A stretch of 64,000 bases of DNA. Source: DMER64 sp049652385 (GTDB lineage: Bacteria > Bacteroidota > Bacteroidia > Bacteroidales > UBA932). The notes under the pieces were generated by a model. That model searched no databases. It was not told the DNA's origin and worked only from the letters and a program-made list of their open reading frames with translations. Shown piece by piece: positions 31,417 to 39,711 of the stretch. Position 1 is the first letter of the stretch. Each line of letters starts with the position of its first letter. A program made the position numbers and the translations under genes. The DNA is taken from the NCBI GenBank assembly GCA_049652385.1, contig JBASDX010000005.1, forward strand, positions 62,001 through 126,000, written 5' to 3'.

Positions 31417-33336
31417 CTACTTTACTTCTTCAAATTCCGTGTCTTTAATTTCTCCTTCATCAGAAGCATCCGCAGTACCGGCACCTGCTGCACCCGGATC
31501 AAAACCCGGCTGCTGTGCACCTTCGGCACCTTGCGTAGCTTTATACATCTCTTCCGAGGCGGCATGCCAGGCCTTGTTCAAGGCTTCCAATGCACTGTCA
31601 ATGCCGGCCAAATCTTGCGCTTTATGTGCATTTTTCAGATTTTCCAATGCTTCCGTTATGGGAGCCTTTTTATCTTCCGGCAGTTTGTCTCCATACTCTT
31701 TTAATTGTTTTTCCGTTTGGAAAATCATACCATCGGCCTCGTTGATTTTGTCTGCGCGTTCCCTTTCCTTTTTGTCCGCCTCCTCATTGGCCTTGGCCTC
31801 ATCCCTCATCCTCTTGATTTCTTCTTCTGTCAATCCGGAAGAAGCTTCAATGCGGATGTGCTGCTCTTTGCCCGTTCCCTGATCCTTTGCCGAGACGTTC
31901 AAGATACCGTTGGCGTCAATATCAAAAGAAACTTCAATCTGAGGCACTCCGCGCGGAGCCGGTGCTATGCCGTCCAGGTGGAAACGACCGATGGTCTTGT
32001 TGTCTTTGGCCATAGGCCTCTCTCCTTGCAGCACATGGATTTCCACAGACGGCTGGTTGTCGCTTGCCGTGGAAAACACCTGTGATTTCTTGGTGGGTAT
32101 GGTGGTATTGGCATCAATCAGTTTTGTCATAACGCCTCCCAGTGTCTCTATACCCAGGCTCAGCGGAGTAACGTCCAGCAACAGTACGTCTTTCACGTCG
32201 CCCGAAAGTACACCGCCCTGGATAGCAGCTCCCGTAGCTACTACCTCATCCGGATTAACGCTTTTGTTGGCCGTTTTTCCAAAAAATTTTTCCACTACTT
32301 GCTGGATGGCCGGAATACGTGTAGAACCGCCTACCAGAATGACATCGTCTATATCGGAAGCTTTCATGCCGGCATCGTTCAAGGCTTTTTTCAAAGGCTC
32401 CGTGATTCGTTGTACCAGGTGGTCAATCAGACTTTCAAACTTAGCCCTTGTCAAATTTTTTACCAGGTGTCTGGGCATGCCATCAACGGGCATGATATAT
32501 GGAAGATTGATTTCAGTGGAATTTTGGCTGGAGAGTTCAATCTTGGCCTTTTCTGCGGCTTCCTTCAAACGCTGTAAAGCCATAGGGTCTTTACGAAGAT
32601 CCAGGCCGCTGTTTTCCTGAGCAAATTCGTCCGCCAGCCAATCGATAATGGCCTGGTCAAAATCGTCTCCCCCCAGGTGTGTGTCGCCATTGGTGGATTT
32701 TACTTCAAAGACTCCGTCACCCAATTCCAGGATGGAAATATCATACGTACCTCCACCCAGGTCAAAAACTGCAATTTTCATGTCTTTGTGCATCTTATCC
32801 AGACCGTAAGCCAACGATGCGGCCGTAGGTTCGTTGATGATGCGGCGTACTTTCAGCCCTGCAATTTCTCCGGCCTCTTTTGTGGCCTGACGCTGCGAAT
32901 CGCTAAAGTACGCAGGAACGGTAATGACGGCTTCCGTTACCTCTTGGCCCAGGAAGTCTTCTGCAGTTTTTTTCATTTTCTGCAATACCATGGCAGACAG
33001 TTCCTGAGGTGTATACAATCTTTCGTCAATTTTTACACGCGGTGTATTGTTTTCTCCTTTTTCTACGGCGTAAGAAACCCTGTCGCGCTCCAGGGCCACT
33101 TTGTCAAAAGTTTCGCCCATAAAACGCTTGATGGAATATACTGTCTTGTGCGGGTTTGTAATAGCCTGACGTTTAGCGGGATCTCCAATTTTACGTTCTC
33201 CGTTATCTGCAAAAGCCACGATAGACGGCGTAGTCCGTTTTCCTTCTGAATTGATGATTACAACGGGTTCGTTCCCTTCCATGACGGCCACGCATGAATT
33301 GGTGGTTCCCAAGTCTATACCAATAATTTTTCCCAT
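31417..33336 (-). CDS. dnaK: Chaperone protein DnaK (Hsp70)
   Basis: 639 residues. The ATPase domain has G-I-D-L-G-T-T-N-S-C at the N-terminus, I-N-E-P-T-A-A-S-L-A-Y-G-L-D and I-L-V-G-G-S-T-R-I-P. The substrate domain (D-V-T-P-L-S-L-G-I-E) and helical lid follow, then a Gly/Ala-rich tail ending in E-F-E-E-V-K, close to the usual E-E-V. It is first gene of dnaK-grpE-dnaJ-M23-anmK. No CIRCE element is visible upstream. Confidence 0.98.
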   Translation of the reverse strand: MGKIIGIDLGTTNSCVAVMEGNEPVVIINSEGKRTTPSIVAFADNGERKIGDPAKRQAITNPHKTVYSIKRFMGETFDKVALERDRVSYAVEKGENNTPRVKIDERLYTPQELSAMVLQKMKKTAEDFLGQEVTEAVITVPAYFSDSQRQATKEAGEIAGLKVRRIINEPTAASLAYGLDKMHKDMKIAVFDLGGGTYDISILELGDGVFEVKSTNGDTHLGGDDFDQAIIDWLADEFAQENSGLDLRKDPMALQRLKEAAEKAKIELSSQNSTEINLPYIMPVDGMPRHLVKNLTRAKFESLIDHLVQRITEPLKKALNDAGMKASDIDDVILVGGSTRIPAIQQVVEKFFGKTANKSVNPDEVVATGAAIQGGVLSGDVKDVLLLDVTPLSLGIETLGGVMTKLIDANTTIPTKKSQVFSTASDNQPSVEIHVLQGERPMAKDNKTIGRFHLDGIAPAPRGVPQIEVSFDIDANGILNVSAKDQGTGKEQHIRIEASSGLTEEEIKRMRDEAKANEEADKKERERADKINEADGMIFQTEKQLKEYGDKLPEDKKAPITEALENLKNAHKAQDLAGIDSALEALNKAWHAASEEMYKATQGAEGAQQPGFDPGAAGAGTADASDEGEIKDTEFEEVK

Positions 33337-33487
33337 AATTGAATATTTATATTTTTAAATAATTACGTTTTACAGCTTTGTCTTACTCAAGAGTTATGCC
33401 AAAAGGGATTTCCTGACATGTTGGCAGATGCAGGGATTGATTCTCTTTGTCACTATGTCATATAACCGCTGACGGTCGTAAAACTTT

Positions 33488-34984
33488 TTAAAGAAAACGT
33501 ATCAGATCGGCAGCCGTATACGACTCAGCTGAAATGCCGGTCTGTCCCAAAGAAAAAGCCGCCAAAGCCCTGTCTCCGGCTTGTCCGTGCAGGTACACGG
33601 CCGTTACTGCTGCCTGGTAAGGTGCTATTCCTTGCGCCAAAAGCCCCAGTAACATACCGGTAAGCACGTCTCCACTGCCGGCCGTTGCCATGCCGGGATT
33701 GCCTGTCGTATTGAACAGGTGTGGTTCTTGCCCATTGGTAATGAGCGTGTACCTGCCCTTAAGCACTACTACAACGTTGTTTTTTTCTGCCATAGTTACT
33801 GCCTGATATATCCTGTCCCGCGTACAGACAGCCCTTTCAAATCCCAATGACGCAGCCAGTCTGTCAAATTCAACGGTATGCGGGGTTAGTACGGTTCCTG
33901 AAGGCAGTAAACTCCATAGCCCGGGCTTTGCGGCCAGGAAATAAAGGGCATCGGCATCCAGGACCAAAGGCAGCTGTGGTGTTTTTTCTTTTATATCCAC
34001 CAACATACGCTCCATCAAAACCGCAGTCAAAGGGTTTCTACCCCAACCGGGTCCCATGCCTATAGCAGCATGACGCGGTCCATACGTTTTCCATCTTTCC
34101 GGATTGTCTGCAGAAAAATCCGTACGGTCGTCTACGGAAAGCATCACTTCCGGAAGCGTTGCATAAAAAGCAGATTCTCCACAACGCGGTACGTGAACGG
34201 TTAATGCCCCGGCTCCCATGCGCATACACGCCCGGGCCGCCATAAGAGCCGCTCCCATTTTGCCTCGGCTTCCGGCCAAAAGCAAAGCGTGTCCGTGGTC
34301 GTATTTGTTGGAAAAAGGATGGCGAGGCACCGGGCACCCTTCATGTACCTTCTCTTTTTCTATTGTTTCAAAGGGTAAGCGTACACCCGGATACGGCACG
34401 GTATCCATACCGATGTCCAACACCTGCCACGTCCCGACATACGGGTAGTATTCCGGCAGGAAGAAGACCCATTTGGGAAATTGAAAAGACAACGTAACCG
34501 CCGCCCGAATAAAGGATCCTCCTTCAAAAACTCCGTCCCCCGGCAGACCGGAGGGTATATCTACTGCGTAAACACGCGCTGCCAGGGCATTGATGTCCTC
34601 GACTACTCTGGCGTAATCGCCCTGCAAGGGCCTCGACAAGCCCGAGCCAAACAAACCATCGACTACCGGAGCATTTTTTGGCCATTGCACCAAAAAATCT
34701 TGCCAGGCGTCCTGCCAGCCGGAACGGTTAAACGTTTTAGGGAATTCCCACAAATCCACCTGCCGGCCGGCCTCCCGTAAACGTCTGGCAATAGCACGGG
34801 CATCGGCTCCGTTGTTGCCGGGACCGGCCAGTACCATGACTCTGTCCGGAGCAGGCTCCTCCTTAATGAAGGCTTTCACAAAAGCTTCAGCAGCCCGCTC
34901 AATAAGTTCCTGCTCTTGCACTCCTGTAGCCTGCATGTACAGATTGTCAATCTGTCGAATATCTTTGGCACTGTATATTTTCAC
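33488..34984 (-). CDS. nnr: Bifunctional NAD(P)H-hydrate epimerase / ADP-dependent dehydratase
   Basis: 498 residues, a fusion of the YjeF N-terminal epimerase (about 1-215; A-G-x-G-N-N-G-A-D-A near residue 53, D-I-P-S-G-L) and the ribokinase-like dehydratase (about 225-498; A-G-S-R-G-K-M-G-A-A, T-P-H-x-x-E-F, N-T-T-G-N-P-G-M-A-T-A-G-S-G-D-V-L). Together they repair damaged NADHX/NADPHX. It lies 12 nt downstream of nadD, so NAD synthesis and NAD repair are adjacent. Confidence 0.95.
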   Translation of the reverse strand: MKIYSAKDIRQIDNLYMQATGVQEQELIERAAEAFVKAFIKEEPAPDRVMVLAGPGNNGADARAIARRLREAGRQVDLWEFPKTFNRSGWQDAWQDFLVQWPKNAPVVDGLFGSGLSRPLQGDYARVVEDINALAARVYAVDIPSGLPGDGVFEGGSFIRAAVTLSFQFPKWVFFLPEYYPYVGTWQVLDIGMDTVPYPGVRLPFETIEKEKVHEGCPVPRHPFSNKYDHGHALLLAGSRGKMGAALMAARACMRMGAGALTVHVPRCGESAFYATLPEVMLSVDDRTDFSADNPERWKTYGPRHAAIGMGPGWGRNPLTAVLMERMLVDIKEKTPQLPLVLDADALYFLAAKPGLWSLLPSGTVLTPHTVEFDRLAASLGFERAVCTRDRIYQAVTMAEKNNVVVVLKGRYTLITNGQEPHLFNTTGNPGMATAGSGDVLTGMLLGLLAQGIAPYQAAVTAVYLHGQAGDRALAAFSLGQTGISAESYTAADLIRFL

Positions 34985-34996
34985 GTCAAAAAATTT

Positions 34997-35554
34997 TCAG
35001 ACTAAAAATCCGTTCATGTTTTTTCCGGCAGCAAGGCCTTCTCTGATGAACGTAGATGACACCGTTACCAGAGGGGCGTCCAGTAAAACGATTTCTTTGG
35101 CCAGGGTCATATATTTTTTCTGCTCCTCCAGACTATCCGTACCGTAACGGGGATACACATACAATGTGTATTCCTCAAGCAATGTCTGCCATTGGTACCA
35201 TTGTTCAATATCACGCAATTGATCGGCTCCCATGACAAGTATAAATTGTACGCCCCGCTCTATCCGGGACATATGCTGTAAGGTATGCAGCGTATAGAGC
35301 GGCTGCGGCAGGTGAAATTCAATATCTGAAACGGTTACGGGCAGTTTTCTGCTCTGAAGGGCTTTACGGATGTGTTTTAAACGCTCCTTAGGTCGGTCAC
35401 CGGGCGGAATTTTTCCTTCTTTCAGGGGATTCAAGGGAGAAAGCACCAACCGCACCTCGTCCAGATCTGTAAAAGACACCAGGTAGTTCACGATGGCCAG
35501 ATGGCCCACGTGAAAAGGGTTGAATGATCCAAAATATAAACCGCATGTACGCAT
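34997..35554 (-). CDS. nadD: Nicotinate-nucleotide adenylyltransferase
   Basis: 185 residues, nucleotidyltransferase fold that makes deamido-NAD from NaMN and ATP. It has the signature G-S-F-N-P-F-H-V-G-H-L at residue 8 and the C-terminal S-S-T-F-I-R. It lies 12 nt after gmk, in the unit creatininase-like gene / gmk / nadD / nnr. Confidence 0.95.
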   Translation of the reverse strand: MRTCGLYFGSFNPFHVGHLAIVNYLVSFTDLDEVRLVLSPLNPLKEGKIPPGDRPKERLKHIRKALQSRKLPVTVSDIEFHLPQPLYTLHTLQHMSRIERGVQFILVMGADQLRDIEQWYQWQTLLEEYTLYVYPRYGTDSLEEQKKYMTLAKEIVLLDAPLVTVSSTFIREGLAAGKNMNGFLV

Positions 35555-35566
35555 AGGCTGTTATCG

Positions 35567-36133
35567 TTATCCTAAAAAAGCCGCCACTATTTCCGTAGCC
35601 CTGGTCAGCGTGTCTTCCAACCGGTCGTTGACCAGTACCACATCAAAAAACGGTGCATCCTGCATTTCCAGTTCTGCTTTGGCCAATCTTTCTTCTATGG
35701 CTTGCGGACTGTCTGTTCCCCTGGCTGTCAAACGTTCTTTCAAGACCTCCAGGGATGGAGGGGCGATGAAGAGGGAAAGAGCCCGTTTTCCAAAATATTT
35801 TTTCAAGTTTATGCCGCCTTTGACATCTACATCAAAAACAGCTGTTTTATTTCCGTTCCAGATACGCTCCAGTTCCAGTTTGAGCGTTCCGTAGAAACTG
35901 CCTTTATACACTTCTTCCCATTCCACAAAGGCATTCTCCTCAATCAATTTTAAAAACTCTTCCTTACTGATGAAGTAGTACTCCTTTCCGTTTTTTTCCC
36001 TCCCCCTGCTCGGACGGGTAGTGGCCGTAATGGAGAAATCCAGGTTGGGAAATGTTTCCATCAAATGGTTTACCACCGTAGTTTTCCCCGATCCGGAAGG
36101 TGCCGAAAAGATAAGTGCTTTTTTATTTTTCAT
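35567..36133 (-). CDS. gmk: Guanylate kinase
   Basis: 188 residues from ATG 36133; a TTG start at 36154 would add seven residues lying in the upstream gene and is less likely. The P-loop is S-A-P-S-G-S-G-K-T-T, the GMP-binding region T-T-R-x-S-R-G-R-E-x-N-G-K-E-Y and the lid R-x-T-D-S. It phosphorylates GMP. The 5' end overlaps the creatininase-family gene by 11 nt. Confidence 0.95.
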   Translation of the reverse strand: MKNKKALIFSAPSGSGKTTVVNHLMETFPNLDFSITATTRPSRGREKNGKEYYFISKEEFLKLIEENAFVEWEEVYKGSFYGTLKLELERIWNGNKTAVFDVDVKGGINLKKYFGKRALSLFIAPPSLEVLKERLTARGTDSPQAIEERLAKAELEMQDAPFFDVVLVNDRLEDTLTRATEIVAAFLG

Positions 36134-36890
36134 ACAAATCCTCAATTTTTTCAATGCCGTCCAAGTCTTTCAGGAATGCAGCTATTTCCTGCACGCTGTC
36201 TTCCACAAAACGCTTGCCTTTGGCAGCAGTTGCCAATTTTGGATTGCCTACACCCGTGTCTTCTGTAGCATAAATCCACCTTCTGGGCATCCAGGCCCAT
36301 CGTTCCCTGAGGCCTTTGATGATAAAACGGTGTTCTTTGCCGTCTCCGGCTGTTTCCAATGGCAGCACATACTCCGGATGCAGGAATAGCATGGATGACG
36401 TTTCCATTTCATCGGCATGATCTCCCGGGTCGTCAAAATATTCCTTGACAGGGCGGATCCGCCACCAATTTACTATAAAAATGAGCATGTCAGGGTGTTT
36501 GATTTCCAGTTCCCGTATGGCATTTTGAAACGCGTTGCCGCCGTGTCCGTTCAGAATCACCAGTTTGCGAATGCCGTGGCGTACCAGTACTTCCACTATG
36601 TCCTCCAATATGCGTTGTTGCGTGGATGGGTTCATGTGCATACAAAACGGAATATCCAGCTGCCCGGAATTCACTCCATAGGCTATTTCTGGAAGTACGA
36701 GCACTTTCACACCGTGCTCCCAGGCCAATGCCGCACTGCGGTTTGCTATTGTTGTTGCCATGTAGGTATCTGAACCGTAAGGCAGGTGGTAATTATGAGC
36801 CTCGGTGGCTCCCCAGGGCAGGACAGCTATTCGGTAGGTTGTGTCTTTTACCGTAAGCCAATTAGTCTCTTTAAGGATATAAGGTTCCAT
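36123..36890 (-). CDS. Creatininase-family amidohydrolase
   Basis: 255 residues. Metal-binding motifs of the creatininase family are G-A-T-E-A-H-N-Y-H-L-P-Y-G-S-D near residues 28-42, N-G-H-G-G-N in the middle and D-H-A-D-E-M-E-T-S (second-shell acid/His) later. The family includes creatininase, dipicolinate and mycofactocin peptidase members, so the substrate is unknown. It is the first gene of a unit with gmk, nadD and nnr and is divergent from the aldolase gene. Confidence 0.85.
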   Translation of the reverse strand: MEPYILKETNWLTVKDTTYRIAVLPWGATEAHNYHLPYGSDTYMATTIANRSAALAWEHGVKVLVLPEIAYGVNSGQLDIPFCMHMNPSTQQRILEDIVEVLVRHGIRKLVILNGHGGNAFQNAIRELEIKHPDMLIFIVNWWRIRPVKEYFDDPGDHADEMETSSMLFLHPEYVLPLETAGDGKEHRFIIKGLRERWAWMPRRWIYATEDTGVGNPKLATAAKGKRFVEDSVQEIAAFLKDLDGIEKIEDLYEK

Positions 36891-36913
36891 GGTTCCCGTT
36901 ACTTTTGCAACCT

Positions 36914-36921
36914 CAAATATA
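36914..36921 (-). promoter_or_regulatory. -7 box TATATTTG for the creatininase/gmk/nadD unit
   Basis: TAnnTTTG on the minus strand, 23 nt before ATG 36890 and face to face with the aldolase promoter box. Confidence 0.5.
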
Positions 36922-36933
36922 CGCCAAAAGTCT

Positions 36934-36941
36934 TATCTTTG
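36934..36941 (+). promoter_or_regulatory. -7 box TATCTTTG for fba
   Basis: TAnnTTTG on the plus strand, 20 nt before ATG 36962. It supports that ATG over the upstream TTG at 36905. Confidence 0.55.
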
Positions 36942-36961
36942 CTGAATCTAATACTAGAATT

Positions 36962-37930
36962 ATGATATCGTATAAAGAATTAGGCCTGGTAAACTCAAGG
37001 GAATTGTTTGCCCGGGCCATGCAAGAAGGGTACGCCATACCCGCATACAATTTCAACAACATGGAGCAGTTGCAGGCCATTATCGGAGCCTGCGTGGAAA
37101 CAAAATCACCCGTCATTTTGCAAGTGTCCAGCGGTGCCCGTAAATACGCCAATCAAACGCTCTTGCGTTACATGGCACAAGGAGCCGTCGAGTACGCCAA
37201 AGAACTGGGTTGCGCCATTCCCATCGTACTGCATCTGGACCACGGAGACTCCTTTGAGCTGTGTAAAAACTGTATTGAATACGGTTTCTCATCTGTCATG
37301 ATAGACGGGTCGCACCTGCCGTATGAAGAAAACATCGCTCTCACGCGCCGCGTAGTGGAATACGCCCACCAATATGACGTTACGGTAGAAGGAGAACTGG
37401 GTGTGCTGGCCGGCATAGAAGATGATGTGCAGGCCGACGAACATATCTATACACAACCGGATCAGGTAGAAGATTTTGTTAAACGTACGGGGGTGGATTC
37501 CCTGGCTATTTCCATTGGCACTTCACACGGGGCTTACAAATTCAAACCGGGACAAAAGCCACAAATCCGTTTGGATATCCTACGGGAAATTGAAAAGCGC
37601 ATTCCGGGATTCCCCATTGTGTTGCACGGATCGTCCAGCGTTCCACAGGATATTGTGGCACAGATTAACCAATACGGTGGCCGGCTGAAAGATTCTATTG
37701 GTATTCCGGAAGACCAACTGCGGGAAGCTGCCCGCTCGGCCGTTTGCAAAATCAACATCGACTCCGACGGAAGACTGGCCATGACGGCTGCCGTACGCAA
37801 AGTGTTTGTGGAAAAACCGGAAGAATTTGACCCGCGTAAATACCTGGGTCCGGCACGTGAAATGCTCAAAGAATTGTACAAACACAAGATTGTTAACGTA
37901 CTGGGATCCGATAACAAGGTGATTTGCTAA
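36962..37930 (+). CDS. fba: Class II fructose-bisphosphate aldolase
   Basis: 322 residues from ATG 36962; an in-frame TTG at 36905 lies ahead of the promoter box. It is a zinc-dependent aldolase of glycolysis. Y-A-I-P-A-Y-N-F-N-N near residue 23, the zinc ligands in V-L-H-L-D-H-G-D and G-E-L-G-V-L-A-G, and I-G-T-S-H-G-A-Y-K-F and L-H-G-S-S-S-V-P follow in the family order. It is monocistronic by context. Confidence 0.95.
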   Translation: MISYKELGLVNSRELFARAMQEGYAIPAYNFNNMEQLQAIIGACVETKSPVILQVSSGARKYANQTLLRYMAQGAVEYAKELGCAIPIVLHLDHGDSFELCKNCIEYGFSSVMIDGSHLPYEENIALTRRVVEYAHQYDVTVEGELGVLAGIEDDVQADEHIYTQPDQVEDFVKRTGVDSLAISIGTSHGAYKFKPGQKPQIRLDILREIEKRIPGFPIVLHGSSSVPQDIVAQINQYGGRLKDSIGIPEDQLREAARSAVCKINIDSDGRLAMTAAVRKVFVEKPEEFDPRKYLGPAREMLKELYKHKIVNVLGSDNKVIC

Positions 37931-37952
37931 GTACCCATTAAGACAAGGTTTT

Positions 37953-39065
37953 TCAATTTCCTAAGACATCTGTTATGGGTAAGGCCTTCCCGGTTTGGTT
38001 ATCGAATACACCTCGGTGCAGCGCCAGGACCGGTCCTTGCGGCACGTAGGTTTCTTCCGGATACCAGTACATGTAGCCGTTAACCCGGGGAAATTCCTTA
38101 ATGACGGCCAGAAAATCTTCCATAAATTGCTTCTGGCCTTCCGGCGTAGCAGGATGCTGCGTAAGATGACCGGCATCGTGCGGTATGCCCCACGGATGGT
38201 GGGCATGCGCTACTTCAACTATATTGACCGGTTTATCCGGGAAAGCCATTTGCAGGGCGGTCAGGCAAGACTTCAGCTGTTCCAGGGGACCGTGCCAGAA
38301 AGGATAATAACTCAAGCCGATGATATCATAATCTACCTTCCCCTGCTCCATGTGGCGGAAAAAACGCACCGCAGCATCCCTGTCTCCTCCTCGGTCCGAA
38401 TGAATCATTATCCAGGCTTGCGGACATACTTCCCGGCAAGCCCTGGACGCTTGTGAAAGCAGTTTGCAAAAATACAGCCAGCGTCCTTGCGTATTCCACT
38501 CCCCGTCCCATACGCTAACCCTTGCCGAGTCCCACAAGAAGCCGTTGGACACCTCGTTCCCAATCTGGATCATGTCCGGAGCGGCACCGTGTTTTACAAG
38601 CGTGACAAGCACATCGCGCGTATAGGTATACATCCGGTTGGCCAGGTCGGCGGAATTGAGCTTCTCCCAGGCGGCCGGCTTGAATTGCTTACCGGGATCG
38701 GCCCAGGTATCTGAATAATGAAAATCAAGCAAAATGTGGTATCCTTTGGCTTTGGCTCTGAGAATGGCCTCCTGCACATACGACAGGTTCTGGCAAGCGG
38801 CAGATTGAAGGTCGGGATTTACAAACAATCTGATTCTTGCATAATTCATTCCCTTCTCTTTGAAGAAAGACATAACTTCTATGTCTTTTCCGTTGCTGTC
38901 TTTATAAACGGCTCCGGCTGCCAGGTTACAATCCAATAATGACAGATCTCCTCCGACAATCCACTCGGGTTGTATAACATCCGGCGGTATGGGAATACGG
39001 TTGCAGCAGGCAACCATACCTAATGCCACCATAAGTCCTATTATAACAGCGTATTTATTTCTCAT
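37953..39065 (-). CDS. GH53 arabinogalactan endo-beta-1,4-galactanase, lipoprotein
   Basis: 370 residues from ATG 39065 (the open frame extends to 39110, but the signal begins here). The lipoprotein signal ends G-M-V-A-C-C. The (beta/alpha)8 GH53 domain shows G-G-D-L-S and the R-I-R-L-F-V strand, L-L-D-F-H-Y-S-D-T-W-A-D-P, the acid/base Glu171 in I-G-N-E-V-S-N-G and the nucleophile Glu284 in N-I-V-E-V-A. It cleaves beta-1,4-galactan side chains of pectin. No other polysaccharide genes are adjacent; the SusCD pair lies 16 kb away. Confidence 0.92.
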   Translation of the reverse strand: MRNKYAVIIGLMVALGMVACCNRIPIPPDVIQPEWIVGGDLSLLDCNLAAGAVYKDSNGKDIEVMSFFKEKGMNYARIRLFVNPDLQSAACQNLSYVQEAILRAKAKGYHILLDFHYSDTWADPGKQFKPAAWEKLNSADLANRMYTYTRDVLVTLVKHGAAPDMIQIGNEVSNGFLWDSARVSVWDGEWNTQGRWLYFCKLLSQASRACREVCPQAWIMIHSDRGGDRDAAVRFFRHMEQGKVDYDIIGLSYYPFWHGPLEQLKSCLTALQMAFPDKPVNIVEVAHAHHPWGIPHDAGHLTQHPATPEGQKQFMEDFLAVIKEFPRVNGYMYWYPEETYVPQGPVLALHRGVFDNQTGKALPITDVLGN

Positions 39066-39078
39066 ATCCGGTTGTGTT

Positions 39079-39654
39079 TTAATGAATAAGCCCGGAAACG
39101 TTCGAGGCAAACAGTTTGACGGACATGGCCAACAAAATGATTCCGAAGAATTTTCGCAAAATATAAATGCCGCCTTTTCCCAGGATTTTTTCTACCCAGT
39201 GTATACGTTTCAATACCAGGTATACAACACCCATGTTCAGCAAGATGGCAATAGAAACGTTCAACAAACTGTATTCCGCCCTGAGTGACAGCACCGTCGT
39301 AAGGGTACCGGCTCCGGCAATAAGCGGAAACACCAGCGGAACGATGGTTGCCGCATCGGCCGGTCCGTCATCTTTAAAGACTTCAATACCAAAAATCATT
39401 TCCACGGCAATCACAAAGATTACCAAAGCTCCTGCCACAGCAAAAGAAGATACGTTGACACCAAACAAGCCCAATACGGCTTCTCCAAGAAATAAGAACA
39501 AGAATATAAGGCCTGTAGATATGATGGTGGCCAAACCGGGTTTGAACGTGCGGCCTTTTGCTTGCAGGTCAAGCACAATAGGAATGGAGCCGGTAATATC
39601 AATGATGGCAAATAATACCACAAAGGCACTGGCTATTTCTCTTAAATGATTCAT
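39079..39654 (-). CDS. MarC family integral membrane protein
   Basis: 191 residues from ATG 39654; the open frame to 39849 runs over the promoter and divergent gene and is rejected. Six hydrophobic segments and the family pattern F-A-I-I-D-I-T-G-S-I-P-I, then P-L-V-F-P-L-I-A-G-A-G-T-L-T-T-V. MarC proteins are often labelled multiple-antibiotic-resistance proteins, but their transport role is unproven. It lies 13 nt before GH53 on the same strand. Confidence 0.9.
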   Translation of the reverse strand: MNHLREIASAFVVLFAIIDITGSIPIVLDLQAKGRTFKPGLATIISTGLIFLFLFLGEAVLGLFGVNVSSFAVAGALVIFVIAVEMIFGIEVFKDDGPADAATIVPLVFPLIAGAGTLTTVLSLRAEYSLLNVSIAILLNMGVVYLVLKRIHWVEKILGKGGIYILRKFFGIILLAMSVKLFASNVSGLIH

Positions 39655-39658
39655 GATA

Positions 39659-39666
39659 CAAAGATA
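39659..39666 (-). promoter_or_regulatory. -7 box TATCTTTG, 4 nt before marC-family ATG
   Basis: Exact TAnnTTTG followed by TATC and then the ATG at 39654, another near-leaderless arrangement. Confidence 0.5.
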
Positions 39667-39674
39667 TAAAACAC

Positions 39675-39682
39675 TATATTTG
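39675..39682 (+). promoter_or_regulatory. -7 box TATATTTG for the M28 peptidase/serpin unit
   Basis: TAnnTTTG on the plus strand, 29 nt before ATG 39712, divergent from the marC-family box 8 bp away. Confidence 0.5.
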
Positions 39683-39711
39683 TACCTATTGTTTTCAAAA
39701 TTATACTTCTC

